Source: Cryptomeria japonica
Taxonomy: Eukaryota > Streptophyta > Pinopsida > Cupressales > Cupressaceae
Reading direction: 5' to 3'
Length of the DNA: 64,000 bases
Assembly: GCF_030272615.1 (NCBI RefSeq)
Contig: NC_081412.1
Span: 542,206,335-542,270,334 of the forward strand
How positions within the stretch are numbered: position 1 is the stretch's first letter; the number at the start of each line of letters is the position of its first letter. The notes under the pieces were generated by a model that worked only from the letters and a program-made list of their open reading frames with translations, was not told where the DNA came from and searched no databases. Position numbers and translations under genes: made by a program. Below are positions 45,570 through 56,780 of the stretch, piece after piece.

Positions 45570-46627
45570 AAGGAGATAAGATACTGGTAAGTGAGGTATT
45601 TGTTGATGATATCATTTTTGGAGGAAATGATGATATGTGTCATGATTTTTCTAATGAAATGAAGAATGAGTTTGAGATGTCACTGGTAGGTGAGATAAAA
45701 AAAATTCATAGGTTTGCAAACCCAACAGATGAAGGAAGGTATTTTTATCACACAATCCAAGTATGTGAAGGAAGTGTTAAGAACTTTTGGAATGGGAGAC
45801 TGTAAACCACTTGGAACACCAATGGTTATAGACTGTAAATTGTCAAAGGAAGATGATTTGCACTAGTTGATGAAAAGGAATACATATCCATGATAGGTAA
45901 GATACATTATGTTGTCCATAGCAAACCAGACATTGCTCATGTAGTAGGATTGGTTGCTAGATTTTAGAAAGATCCAAAGGAGTCACACATGGTTGCAACC
46001 AAAAGAATTATCAGATACTTGAAAGGCATGATAGATTAGGGATTATGCTATCCATATGCAGGAGAATTTGACTTAAAAGACTATACCGATGTCGATTAGG
46101 CAAGAAATGTTGATGACAGGAAAAGTACAACTAGAGGAGCATTTTTTCTTGGAGGTAGATTAGTATCTTAGAGAATCAAGAAATAGAGTTGTATCTCTCA
46201 ATCAACGGCAGAAGGTGAGTATGTTGCAGCTTACATGAATTGTACCCAAGCAATTTGGATGAAACACATATTGGAGGGTTTCAAGCTGAAGAAATCATAA
46301 CTGGTAAGAATTTTCTATGATAACACCAGTGCTATAAAAATTTCTAAGAACCCGGTGTTACATGTTAGGACAAAGAATATAGAGCTGAAGTATCATTTCC
46401 TGAGAGAGAGAGTTCAAAGAAAAGATGTATCATTGGAGCATGTTTCCACTAAAGAACAGCTAGAAGATATTTTTACCAAGCCTCTACCTAAGGATACATT
46501 TGATTACCTTAGAGGTAAGTTAGGGGTTGTACCCCTACATGAAGTCAATTAAGAAGATGTGGAAGACATCAATCCCAGAGCCTATTGAAAATATTGAAGA
46601 AGGATTGGTGAAGAATGGAGCTACTCC

Positions 46628-46640
46628 ATAGGGGGGGCAA
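46628..46640 (+). promoter_or_regulatory. G-rich polypurine tract of nested Copia element
   Basis: TAGGGGGGGCAAC, placed between the RNase H end and the 3' LTR. The adjoining LTR start is missing, so the exact plus-strand primer boundary cannot be seen. Confidence 0.5.
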
Positions 46641-46669
46641 CTAATTGTAGATCGGTGAAGCATGGATGA

Positions 46670-47393
46670 GAACATGTTGTTCTCTAACCATTACAATAGT
46701 TAAATCCCTTAACTGGGTAAGCTTTAACAGGCTTGTTGTTAAAATCCTCTAACTAGGTGATCCATTAGCTTGGATTTGAAATCCTCCACTGAGGTTACCT
46801 TTAATAGGGTATTACCTTTAATAGGGTATTTGTAGTCAATCCCTTAACCGGGTGGTCCTTAATCGGATATGTTCCTAACAGGACATTATTGTATAAGCTT
46901 CTAATAAGGCTTGGCTCCTAACAAGGCAAACTTCAAAAGAGTTCAAAATACTTGTGGGTATTCATCCCCACTGTGGTTTTTCCCATTTGGGTTTCCATGT
47001 GAAAAATCATTGTGTCAACTGGTGAATGATTTTGTGGATGTGTTTTTTATATGGTTGATTTGAATGACTGGTAAATCTGCATAGATATATTTGAATGACC
47101 GGAAATTATCTGAAACATATTTTTACTCGTATTAGTGAAGTGGTTTAAGGTTTTGTCAAATGGTATTTAAGTTTCAAGATCTGTTGCATTATGTCACTGA
47201 GTATTAGGACAACCGGTAAAGTTTAATAGTGCAGTTGTAGATTTATCTAAGTTTCTAAACCGGTATACTTTATGAGTTGATTCAGAGTTGAAAGTTTGTT
47301 TTGGTGAAAGTTTAGTTTATTTTGTATCTATTGATTCACGCCCCCCCCCCTCTCAGTAGTTGACCGGATCTTTATAGTTTCATCATATTATCA
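46670..47393 (+). repeat. 3' LTR of nested Copia element, first 669 bases deleted
   Basis: It is colinear with 33328-33750 and 41520-41815 from GAACATGTTGTTCTCTAACC to the end CATATTATCA at 47393. Here TTTGAATGACC is uninterrupted, which proves that the Gypsy entered the other LTR. Confidence 0.88.
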
Positions 47394-47449
47394 CTTTATT
47401 CCTTAGGTGATTTCATATAGTTAGTTATTTTTCTTTATTTAAATTATAT

Positions 47450-48110
47450 AATAAAGAGAAAGACAACAATATCTTGATTAGTGGTGTATGTATACAATAG
47501 TAATGGTTGTCCATGTGTTATTGGTATGACAACATGGGGATTAGCCACGTATTATTTAAAATCTTCAAAATCTTTATGGTAGTCTTGGGTCCACTCAATT
47601 TGATGTCAATTTTATGAGACTCGTGAGAGGAAACCTATATTTTCCCAATTGTGAATGGATTTTAGATGACCTTGGAGACTTTTCAGTTGTCAAATTGATT
47701 AGTTGGATATAAGTATATGCACTAGTGTGTCTATTTTCTTGGTATCCACCTTAATGCCTCATTGGAAGGAGATAAAATTAGTAATGTTTTAGTATACTCC
47801 AAGAATGCATTCTTAGGGTTAACTCTCAAATTTTTATCTTAATCTTTCAAATATTTTGTGCAAATTTTATGGATGATTATCTCAAGTCGGAGACTTTATG
47901 AGAATGTCATCAATGCAATCTTCAAGAATGGAATATATTAGGTCATGAAAGATGAGGTTCATGTCATTTTGGTATATGAACCCTACATTTCTCAGACCAA
48001 AATCTATGATGAAATAACATAATGTGCCCCATGGTGTAGTGAAAGTTGTTTTATATGATCTTGGGATGAGAATGTAGTTATATTCAAAACTCAATCCATG
48101 ATCATGTCTC
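47450..48110 (-). pseudogene. Ty3/Gypsy reverse transcriptase / RNase H remnant
   Basis: The minus strand from 48094 reads YKTTFTTPWGTLCYFIIDFG, then LRNVGFIYQNDMNLIFHDL and EDCIDDILIKS, clearly the Gypsy RT core; the usual YVDD box is CIDD. It continues RVNPKNAFLEYTKTLLI and, after a frameshift, WTQDYHKDFEDFK*YVANPH with ITHGQPLLLYTYTT at about 47600-47450, the usual RT-to-RNase H region. The piece is left unassigned beyond that. The Copia element at 32659-47393 lies next to it, so this may be part of the older DNA into which that element inserted. Confidence 0.72.
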
Positions 48111-49199
48111 GTTTTGAATCTAAATCATATCTATATATGGTAAAGAGGAATAATACTTGGGAGAGACCTTACTCGAATCTCTAAAGTAAGAAAACTGTAC
48201 TATGACCATATATTTCTTTCAAAAAGATAAGTTAAGAGATTTAATGTGAATAATTAATGGGATTGATAAAATAGCTACATGAACAAGGAATTAATTAATG
48301 TGAATCATGTCGTTATATTTAATTGTGATTGACATTAAGAGAAATAATTTATCCTTTGGGGTCTTCTTGAGTCCTCATTCCTTCAAATTTTCACATCTCT
48401 TTTTTGTGGAGGATATTTTTCTTATGAGGTTTTCTCCTTTTCTCTACTTGTGAGATATTTATTTGTTTGTACATGGGTACCTAATTAGGCCTAATTGTCC
48501 AAATATATTTCTTTCATTTTTATTTCATAAGTTTAATGCCTCCATAATTTTCACAAATGGGAGTATTGGTGTTACTATGGCACTTTATCTAACTAGTTAG
48601 AATTTAGGACCTTATCACACCTTAGTCTTAAATTTATGAGGTTTTTTTCTTTTTCTCTCAATTCATAGGATTAAGGAACTTAGCATAATCTTGTGAGCTT
48701 TAGGTATTTTTCCCTTGCTAATATTGTAAGATTATTTTTTGTTGTATTTTAATATATTTTTTAAGATAAATAGCTTTTTCATTGTAACTCTCATTTGTGG
48801 AAGGTTTATTTGGATTTTGTTTAAATATTGTTGTACTTGTGTATTCACCATTTCTCCAACAAGAAGATGCACATGTTGAAGAATAAATGATGGATTGAAG
48901 GATGCAAAGGAAGAAGAGATTTTAGATGAGAGTTATAAATAGGTTCATAATGAAAAAAAAAAATTCCCTTACAAGTACCTTGAGAAGATACCAAGACAAC
49001 ATAATCTAGTTGATATGTATAGCTCACAATATTTTTGTTGTGTATTTATTTTATATCTAATAATAATGAACCAATATATGAAGGTTGTCTTCAAAGGATA
49101 TTGAACCTTAGATGTAGGTTATGTAGGAGAAGATGATGGACTTAGACACATGTGACACCTAAGATCTTTTATGTTTTCTTGTCAATAAAAATCTATTGG
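48111..49199. other. Region with no assigned feature
   Basis: AT-rich, no LTR pair or coding motif seen. Minus-strand frame 48845-49027 (60 codons) is not credible. It may include decayed internal DNA of the Copia remnant to the right. Confidence 0.3.
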
Positions 49200-50870
49200 T
49201 TGCAAGTGGTTGTATAAGAAAAAAACTAGAGAAAATGGATAGTTAGATTGGTACAATGCCAATCTATAAGCCAAGGAATGCTCCTAAAGAAATGGAGTTA
49301 ATTTTAGTAATTTTTTTTTCTTTTTTCTAGGTTATCTTCTAATTGATTCATGTTATCCATTATTTTGACATTTGATTTTCAAATAGAACAATGGATGTTA
49401 AGACTACTTTCTTACATGGTCATGTTGAGGATGAGATTTATATGTGATAAGTTGAATGAGAACGAACATTTGGTCTGCATGCTAAAATAGTTATTGTATG
49501 GTTTAAAGTTCTCACCCAAATGTGGTATACAAGTTTTATGTATTTCACTAAAAATTGGTTTTGTTAGGAGTGAGGAGTATTTTTTCGTTCATGTTAAAAT
49601 TACTATGATCAAATTCTAATGATTGTCTTATATGTATATGTCATGTTGTTTATTTGTAACAATAAGTTGATGATTACGGAGCTCAAAAATCAAGTTTATC
49701 ACACATTTCTTACGAAGCACTTGGGGCATACAAAATACATTATTGGTAAGGATATCAATGAGAATTGGATGGACATAAGTATTTAGATAATTCAAAATAA
49801 GTATGTTAATACCATTTTACAATGGCCTAGTATGCATATGTAAAAAAGTAAGATTATTAATTTTCTAATTGGCATTAAATGAAAACTAGGGAAGACTGAT
49901 AGTTAGAGTGGTACAAGGCCAAACTAGAGCTAAGGGATACACACAAAGAGAGGGAATTGGTTTTAATGAAATTTTATTTCTATTTCTAAGTTATCTTCTA
50001 TTAGATTCATGTAATGTGTATTGTTTTAGCATGCAATTTTCAAATAGAACAATGGATTTTAAGACTTTTTCTTGCATGGATATGTTGAGAATGATTTTTT
50101 TATGGGACAACATGACACTTTTTTTGTGAAGGGTAAGGAAAACTTGGTTCATATGTTCAAATGGTAATTGTATAGTTTGAAGTAGTCACCCATGTGGTAC
50201 CAAAATTTTAATGTATTTACACTAAACACTAGATTTGTTAGGAGCAAAGAATATTATTTTGTTTGTGTTTAAATTATTGATCGAATTATAATCATTGTGT
50301 AAATTAATTATTAAGGAGTTCAAAATTTATCTTTTTAAAAAAAATTGATATGAAGGATATGAGGGATACAAAATACATTTTTGGTATGGAGATTAATAGG
50401 GACTAGATACGCAAATATGTGACTAACTTCTAGTAATCATGTTGATAACATTTTGTAGTGGTTTGGTAAGAGTATTAAAAATGTGTATATTCATTTTTAT
50501 ATTGGTACTAAGCTTTATTTAGATATGTTTCCCAAATTAGATGGTGATTTTGAGGATATTTTAGTATGTCTTATGCTAGTTTTGTTGGCAGCTTGATATA
50601 TGCAATAGCTTGCACTAGACTATATATTTCCCAAGCATTGAGAGTTTTGAGTAGATTTATGCCTAACCATGTTATGAATAATTGGAAGTATGTTAAGAGG
50701 GTGTTTATATATTCATGAGGTATTTTGATTACTAATGTTTTGTCTATTGGAGTTGATACTAAACCTAACAACTCCTAGAAATTAGCTACAGTAAAACACT
50801 TGTCACATCTAAAGAGAAGAAGCCATGATTGAATGTTATACAGCCTTGAGAAGGAGATTGATCTAGAAAT
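49200..50870 (+). pseudogene. pol: Decayed Copia Pol (RT/RNase H) with an internal tandem duplication
   Basis: A first RT segment at about 49205-49860 begins CKWLYKKKTRENG*LDWYNA, then TMDVKTTFLHGHVEDEIYM. A second, 659 bases further on (49886-50470), begins KTREDZ-like with LEWYKAKLE and repeats TMDFKTF. Both derive from the same RT region, so this stretch was duplicated. The end (50500-50840) has TKLYLDMFPK, SLIYAIACTR and RVLSRFMPN, the RT-to-RNase H region of Copia. Every segment is closed by stops. It is among the most decayed elements in the window. Confidence 0.65.
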
Positions 50871-52989
50871 TTTTTATTGATATGTCTATAAGGATATATT
50901 TAATAAACTTGGAATAATTACAATGAATACTTATAAAAGAATAAAGATAAAATCCTTGATGAAACCCCCTGATGAGGAATAAATTATATGCATTGATGTA
51001 TAGATGAATCTTGGCTACAATAATTAATGAGATACCCATGTATAAACAAATGCATTCTCTCATAGCCAAATAAAAGGATAAAATCACATGAGAAAAAAAA
51101 TCCTCCCCAAAAGAGAGAAAATAAAAGAATCATTATCACATCAACAAGCACCCTTGTTGAACTTGGTTCAACCATTCAATGAAACATGGAAATAATATTG
51201 GGCCTATGGGTTGCCCAAAGGTCAAAGTGAATCTCTAGAGAATGTTGGTTCCTTTCGGACTATCACCTAATCTACTGCTTGTTGGGAAAAGGGAAAGAAT
51301 TTTCTTAAAATACAAGCTAAAACTACAAGGTGATGCACCAAAACTATTAAGTCCAATACAAATGTTCGATAACATATATTTTCTTGATAAATAGCTTAGT
51401 CTAACACAACTTCTAAGGTTTTCATATATTATTGCATTAGTGATTTGCAAGAAGGTTTGAGTTTCAACATATACTAAAAAGGAAATTAATGGTTTTCACA
51501 ACAAAATCATTATCTTGAAACTATCACATAGCCTACAACCTGCAAATAATATATATCTTCTACCTAAAGGTGTTGAAAGATGCAAATATCAAAGGAACGT
51601 ATAGAACTTCACATGAATATTCATCAATTAATGCATTGCACACAATTAAATAACCTTAAAGAATGTAAAAAAAATGAATTTTATTGCAGCGAGAGGTATA
51701 AAATTGAAGATAACATGCTTTTTTCAGTAAAAAATGACTGGTTTATGAGTTACATACAATTATTTATGCTGGGAGATTTCTGAAAATTACAACACCTAGC
51801 ATAAAATAAAGAAATAATTGTGTTTCCAATTGTTGTGAGCATAGATATAGGCCTGGAACAACTTTTAAAAGATTAACATTATGAAACGTAATGACAAAGA
51901 CAAGTGTCATGCACCCATTAACCTGATCAATTTCTACTTGATGTTGATTAAAGATTTAGACTTGAATTATTTGACTCCATTCAAATGAATATGCTCCTAA
52001 ATGACTAGAAAAGTAGGTGGTTTGACCAAACTACTCCATAAATATCCTTCATTTGTCGTTCGCATTGCCAACTACCCCTATATGCTTACAAAATGTCCAC
52101 TTACCATTAAATCCCCCTAACTGTTGTAACCTCCCTTCAAAAACTTTCATGGCATATGACAAATAGTTATAAAGTGATTAAAATCCTTCCTAGGTGTAGG
52201 AAAAAACTTAGGATAGATTTTACATGTGACATCCACTATGATGTTTTTATCTAGGTCCATCTTCATTGATAATTTCATGTTTATTATTGTTCTTTGGCAC
52301 TATCATAATGGTCCAAGATTGTCATTTTATAAACTTGAACTGATATTATCAAAATCATACCCACTATCCATCATATTGACTATTTTTTATTCAAAAGAAG
52401 CGTTAACTAGGGCATCAACTCTTTACATAGTTAGAGACTATAAAAAAGAAAAGCCTACAGGGAGTAAAAAAAATACATCAGAGCAAGCCCTAAATAAGAA
52501 AGGTCAGACTAAATAAAAAGACATGTCCAACCTTCAACAACTTAGACCCAACTCAAGGAGGGGTAAGGACACCCAATCCTTGGGGTGGCGAGGAGGACTT
52601 CCCCTTCCGCCTACAACAAACAATAGTTCAGGTGCTACTATCATTGGGACCATCAAGGGAATGACTAAGCGGTAAGGATCCCACTTGGAAACCATCAATA
52701 GAGCCAACAGAAGGATATTACAGAGCAACAGTCAGCTGCTGCAAAATAGGAGTGGTCTGTTGCAGAACAACGGACTACTACAAAGGAGTGACGATAGGAG
52801 CAGAACTAGTAGGTGTCAAGGGAGATGCAAGTCAAGAGTGATAGGAGTTGAATCCTCTATGGTTGGAGGAGCTAATATAGTGGAATCAACCATAGAAATA
52901 ACAACAGTAAGAGGCACTTCAGCCTCCTAAGAGGAGTTATTTGAACTAGGATCAACAACATGGATGGTCAAATGAATAGTAGTAGCATC
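50871..52989. other. Region with no assigned feature
   Basis: No LTR, primer site or domain was found. The open frames at 51580-51783, 52226-52516 and 52685-52930 are short and unrecognised. The last 450 bases probably belong to the tail of the LINE ORF1 on the minus strand. Confidence 0.3.
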
Positions 52990-54137
52990 CTTCCACCAAG
53001 TAGCAACACCTTTGTGGCATGAAATAAAGTAGTCTAAAGCAAGATGACTGGTAGAAAAACATTTCTGGCAGCAAAAGGGGTGGCCCTCAAAATCCAAAGG
53101 TTGTGTCCAAGGTCAATCCCCAACCATGAGAACCACATCTCTTGGGAGAGGTAATGAGATGTCAATATCAACTAAGATGTGAGAAAAAGTAGTATGATCC
53201 ATTGAAGATGTAGCATCATCAACCTTTAAGAAATAACTAATAGAGTTACCAATAGCCTCATAGCAAGAATTCTCCCAAAAATGAAGAGGGGGATTTGGAA
53301 GATGAACCCAAACTGGATGCACATTAAGCAGTTCAATGAGAGGGTTAAAGGAAGTTGTCCAAGGCTTAATAGAGAAGGGGTGCACTCCCAAGCCCACAAC
53401 TTTCCCAAAACCAAACCAATCAGCCGAAGGTGTAAAAGAAGCAATGAAAATTCCTTTAGCACAAGGAAAAAGCTTAATATTATGAGCCACCAAAGGCCTC
53501 CAAGAGTCACTTACCCAATGATGGAGGTCCGACAATGAAGGCTAAAGTCCAGAGAATCTGCACACTATATCATGCATTTGGTAGAACCCAATGTTGTCCA
53601 CCACATCCTATCCACAAACCACCATAGGGGAGGATTTGGCACAAGGAAGAGGACAAAAATCCTTGGAGGACTGGGCAACAGATCTAGCCACATGGGAAAA
53701 GCTACACCTGTAAGAAAATGAAGGTCTGGGTGAGACCATAGCACCCAAAACATAATTAGTAACCGGTTGAGAAGCATCACCAAAAGAGTCAACACTAGCT
53801 ACTTCCCCCAGAAGGGGGTCCATGGGTGGGGAAGGGCACAAACAAGCCACAACACCCACTATTGAGGGCTCACAGTGAGCATAGTTAACCCTCGGAGCAT
53901 TGAGGTTATATGGATCCTACAATGTAACATGGGCAAAACCCTCAGGGGAGGGGGCACGCAATCCACCCACACCACTAGGCACACCAAGGAGGAGAGAGAA
54001 GTGGAACCACGTGAGGGAGAGTCGTTACAGGTCATAGCAAAGGCATTTTTCAAAATCACCACTTGAGCGGGAGAAGCAACAAGAGTCATCATGTTATTTT
54101 TGCTTGGAATTATCTCAATGGTTGTTATTTTTCCCAA
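52990..54137 (-). pseudogene. LINE ORF1 (DUF4283 and zinc knuckle), decayed and without ORF2
   Basis: The minus strand from 53859 reads ARSVAQSSKDFCPLP and, after a TAG, GFYQMHDIVCRFSGL, then a TAG (Trp expected) and PSLSDLHHWVSDSWRPLV. The 140-codon run 53535-53113 has WTTSFNPLIELLNVHPVWV and LPNPPLHFWENSCYEAIGNS, the DUF4283 core, followed by VDIDISLPLPRDV. At 53070-53040 HPFCCQKCFSTSHLALDY is a knuckle whose last Cys is Tyr. No endonuclease or RT follows to the left, so only ORF1 survives. It belongs to a different family from the LINE at 16990, as it has another knuckle and order. Confidence 0.68.
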
Positions 54138-54140
54138 GTG

Positions 54141-55879
54141 ACCATCTTTAAATAGATATCATTATCACTACCTTTATTCTATTAACTTTGTGGATTTCTC
54201 ACATTTACTATCTTTCTCTCATCTTTTATGATCATTGGACTGTATTGTCCTACGAATATCATATCAACTATCATCTTTTATTCATCGTATTGATCGATCT
54301 TCTTCTTGTTGTTTTTCACCTTTAATATTGATATCTTCATAAGTCCAAACTATCCATTAGGAGTGTCCTATGAACTTATGCATGTCTCGGATAGTTCAAG
54401 ATTGAACTTCATTTTTCATTACTATTATAAGTTCTAGTAACCTTGAGTCCTCTTTTTTATCCTTGCATCATTTGTAGACATCTTTCACCAACATGTTTAT
54501 TCTCTACTATAACATTTCTTATTAGATCAAGAATACCCTTGTCTAAGACTCAACATCAACCTTGTCCTTAAGCTATCTTACTTTTCCTGATAAAGTTTTG
54601 TCGAGATAGTGAGTGTTCCTTTCAATAGTTTACTCACTTTTGTATTGCTTTGATTTGTCTATTACTTTCATGTACTTTCCTTGAAGATCTCAACTGACTC
54701 AAAATTCTTACAAGATTTCCTATGCATTTGTCTCTTCTACACCATTCATTTGTAAACAAATTGGTGAATATGATCACATTCATTCCTTTAGATGAAAGAG
54801 CTACTATTAGGAACCTTGTCTTGATTATCCTCTACTTATAGACATGTAGTTTATAATTCATGCTTACCCATTTTCATCATTCTCTCTATCATCTTAATGA
54901 AGTCATTATTTTTGTGTGTTGACCTCCTCACATTTCTATTCACACCCCTGTGATAAGAAGATTCCTTTGCAATGCTTGAAGTCTAAAAACCCTCCAAAAT
55001 ATTGTGTCCTTGTATTTATTCTTTGAAATACTCAAAATACTTGATGTTACAAGTATTCTACATGTTGTCTTGATCTCTTAATACTTTTTCATTTGAATAG
55101 AGTAAAGCTTCTTTATTAGTGGCATATTTGTCATCATTCTTGTGAGGATGGCCTTTGTTAAAAGGAAAGGTAAGATTAGGAGGTTACTAGAGTGACCTTA
55201 TTAGCTTATTCAACAACCTAAAAATGAATTATTAAGCAACAAGGATTTCTAACATGGCTTCCACCTTATAATTGAAGACAAATATAGTTCATTGATTTGG
55301 AAGGATCTTTATAAAACAAACTCCCACCTACAAAGATCCTATGACTAATAATATTCCTTGGTAATATAATTTGGGACTTGATGTTATAATTTGGGACTTG
55401 ATGTGAAAGAAGGATAGAAGGAGGACTTGATGTGACCCCCCAAATATTGTTTCTATCACACAAGTATAATGAATTTTCTCCCCATAAAAGAGATAAGAAA
55501 AGGATATGAATCCCTCCATAAAGAAGTATCTCTTGTGCCAATGATGAATGCTTGAATATAGAACATGATCTGCTTCCAATAAACAACATTTCCCCCCTAA
55601 GGAAGAAATAAATACACCAGTGATTAGAGTTTAGTCATCCATGTAAACTGGAAGAATTGAGAATTCAAATATAAATGATATGTCCCTTTGAAAACTACTC
55701 AAAATTTCACATGTCGGAATGAGATGACGTCAATCCAAAAACTTGTGAAGATTGATGTAGAACAAATGATAAATTCAATGATGATGGGAGGGTAAATGTG
55801 ATGATGGGATGCTAATAAATAGTGTAAAGAAGTTAAGTAGTGAAACAACTTCCTACACTAACCTTGAGAGGAGGCTAAT
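54141..55879. other. Region with no assigned feature
   Basis: The minus strand near 54680-54720 reads ETNA*EIL*EF*VS*DLQGKY, possibly a very decayed Copia Gag, but too weak to call. A duplicated TATAATTTGGGACTTGATG (55364-55405) and two overlapping minus-strand frames at 55266-55589 have no motif. Confidence 0.25.
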
Positions 55880-56725
55880 GCGAAAACTTTAACAGATCAT
55901 TACAGTAGTTACAGAAACTTAACATAAATAATCAAAATATCTTGCATACCACAACACAACAACACAGTGATTTACATGGGGAAAACCCTTTCGGGAGAAA
56001 AAACCCACACTTCAAAATCAGCTCAATAAATTATTCAGCAAACAATAATAGATTACAATAAACTTGTAGAGTAAGCTCTTTACAAGAGTACCACTAATTA
56101 GAGACTCAGTTGTAACTCAATCACCATAAGACTCTTACACACAACATTTATCTCATGTACCTCATATATAGGAGATACAATACAAGAAACCGTCAAATGG
56201 TATTACAAAACCATGGGCTAAAACCACCCAATAAAGTAGAGTTGTCCTTATCTCCCTTCTAGATACCCTATGACATGTTAAAACACACATCAACATGTGT
56301 CCCTCCCTTTTAGAGATCATTTATGTGTCTGATACGTTTTAAATTTTGTATTTCAAGAGTACAAACTTCCAAAGGCCATAACTTGAGAATTGTATGTCCT
56401 ATTAACGAACCGTTTGAAGCACTAGAAAGCTCGTGAAGTTATCTATTTCCTTGTAAGTGGCTATGCCGCTTACACCCACTTTTTATGGCATTTTGGGGCC
56501 TCTAAATTCCTCAAAATTAAATTTAAACCTTTCATTGCACCCCTCCAAAATAGAAACTTTAATATCTTCAAAACTAGTTGTGATCTTGCGATGTAACTTT
56601 ACCAAAATGCTTATCTATCCAGCCAGAAGCTTCGGGGAGAATTTCGCACCATTTCTTGCCCAAATGAAAACTTACTATAAATAGTAACCTCATGTAAATT
56701 CAAGGTTGAGACACCATTTCCCAAA
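55880..56725 (-). repeat. Probable 3' LTR of Copia remnant
   Basis: It lies just beyond the RNase H end on the minus strand. It carries GGGGAAAACCCTTTCGGGAG, a short string often seen in plant Copia LTRs (position 55978), and a minus-strand TATATATG box near 56165. On the minus strand TGGTGTCTCAACC at about 56710, after a purine-rich run, is a plausible LTR start. No partner LTR is in the window, so the ends are approximate. Confidence 0.5.
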
Positions 56726-56780
56726 ATTATCCCACTTGTCGAACACCTTTCAAGAGAAAAGGGAGTATCAACACAATAAA

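Larger units (their letters stand above)
43098..46552 (+). pseudogene. pol: Copia Pol: integrase, RT, RNase H (decayed, split by fold-back element)
   Basis: Integrase spans 43272-44200 (FWHRRFFH...CMECQLG zinc motif; catalytic HIDLCGP, LRTDQGGEF, and Glu in PQ*NGVAERNN). An acidic spacer rich in Glu follows (44200-44340). The RT N-terminus reads PRYVKLNHSPGPIIG, with GLKQAPREWYE near 44895-44930 and then SNIYLKIKGDKI up to 45014. After the 45015-45569 insertion and its repeat it resumes [14 protein letters not shown] (active site). RNase H has AEGEYVAAYMN, FYDNTSAIKISKN and IFTKPLPKD, and the end is GVVPLHEVN at 46552. Many stops are CAG, CAA or TGG derivatives (PQ*NG, TF*REA, EY*YGR). Confidence 0.82.
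32659..47393 (+). mobile_element. Ty1/Copia element with nested Gypsy and fold-back insertions
   Basis: The 5' end TGTTGGCATTGC at 32659 and the 3' end ATTATCA at 47393 are flanked by CTTTA on both sides (32654-32658, 47394-47398). The 5' LTR is 32659-33750 plus 41520-41815, interrupted by a Gypsy element. After it come a tRNA-Met primer site (41818), gag (41886), pol (to 46552, interrupted by a fold-back element), a G-rich tract (46628) and a 3' LTR lacking its first 669 bases (46670-47393). Without the two insertions it is about 6.4 kb. Gag and Pol are related to the element at 21074 but more decayed. Confidence 0.9.

Noticed and set aside
54660-54740. Possible Copia Gag remnant on the minus strand
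   Set aside because: Only a few residues resemble the A(W)EIL motif, with a stop every few codons.
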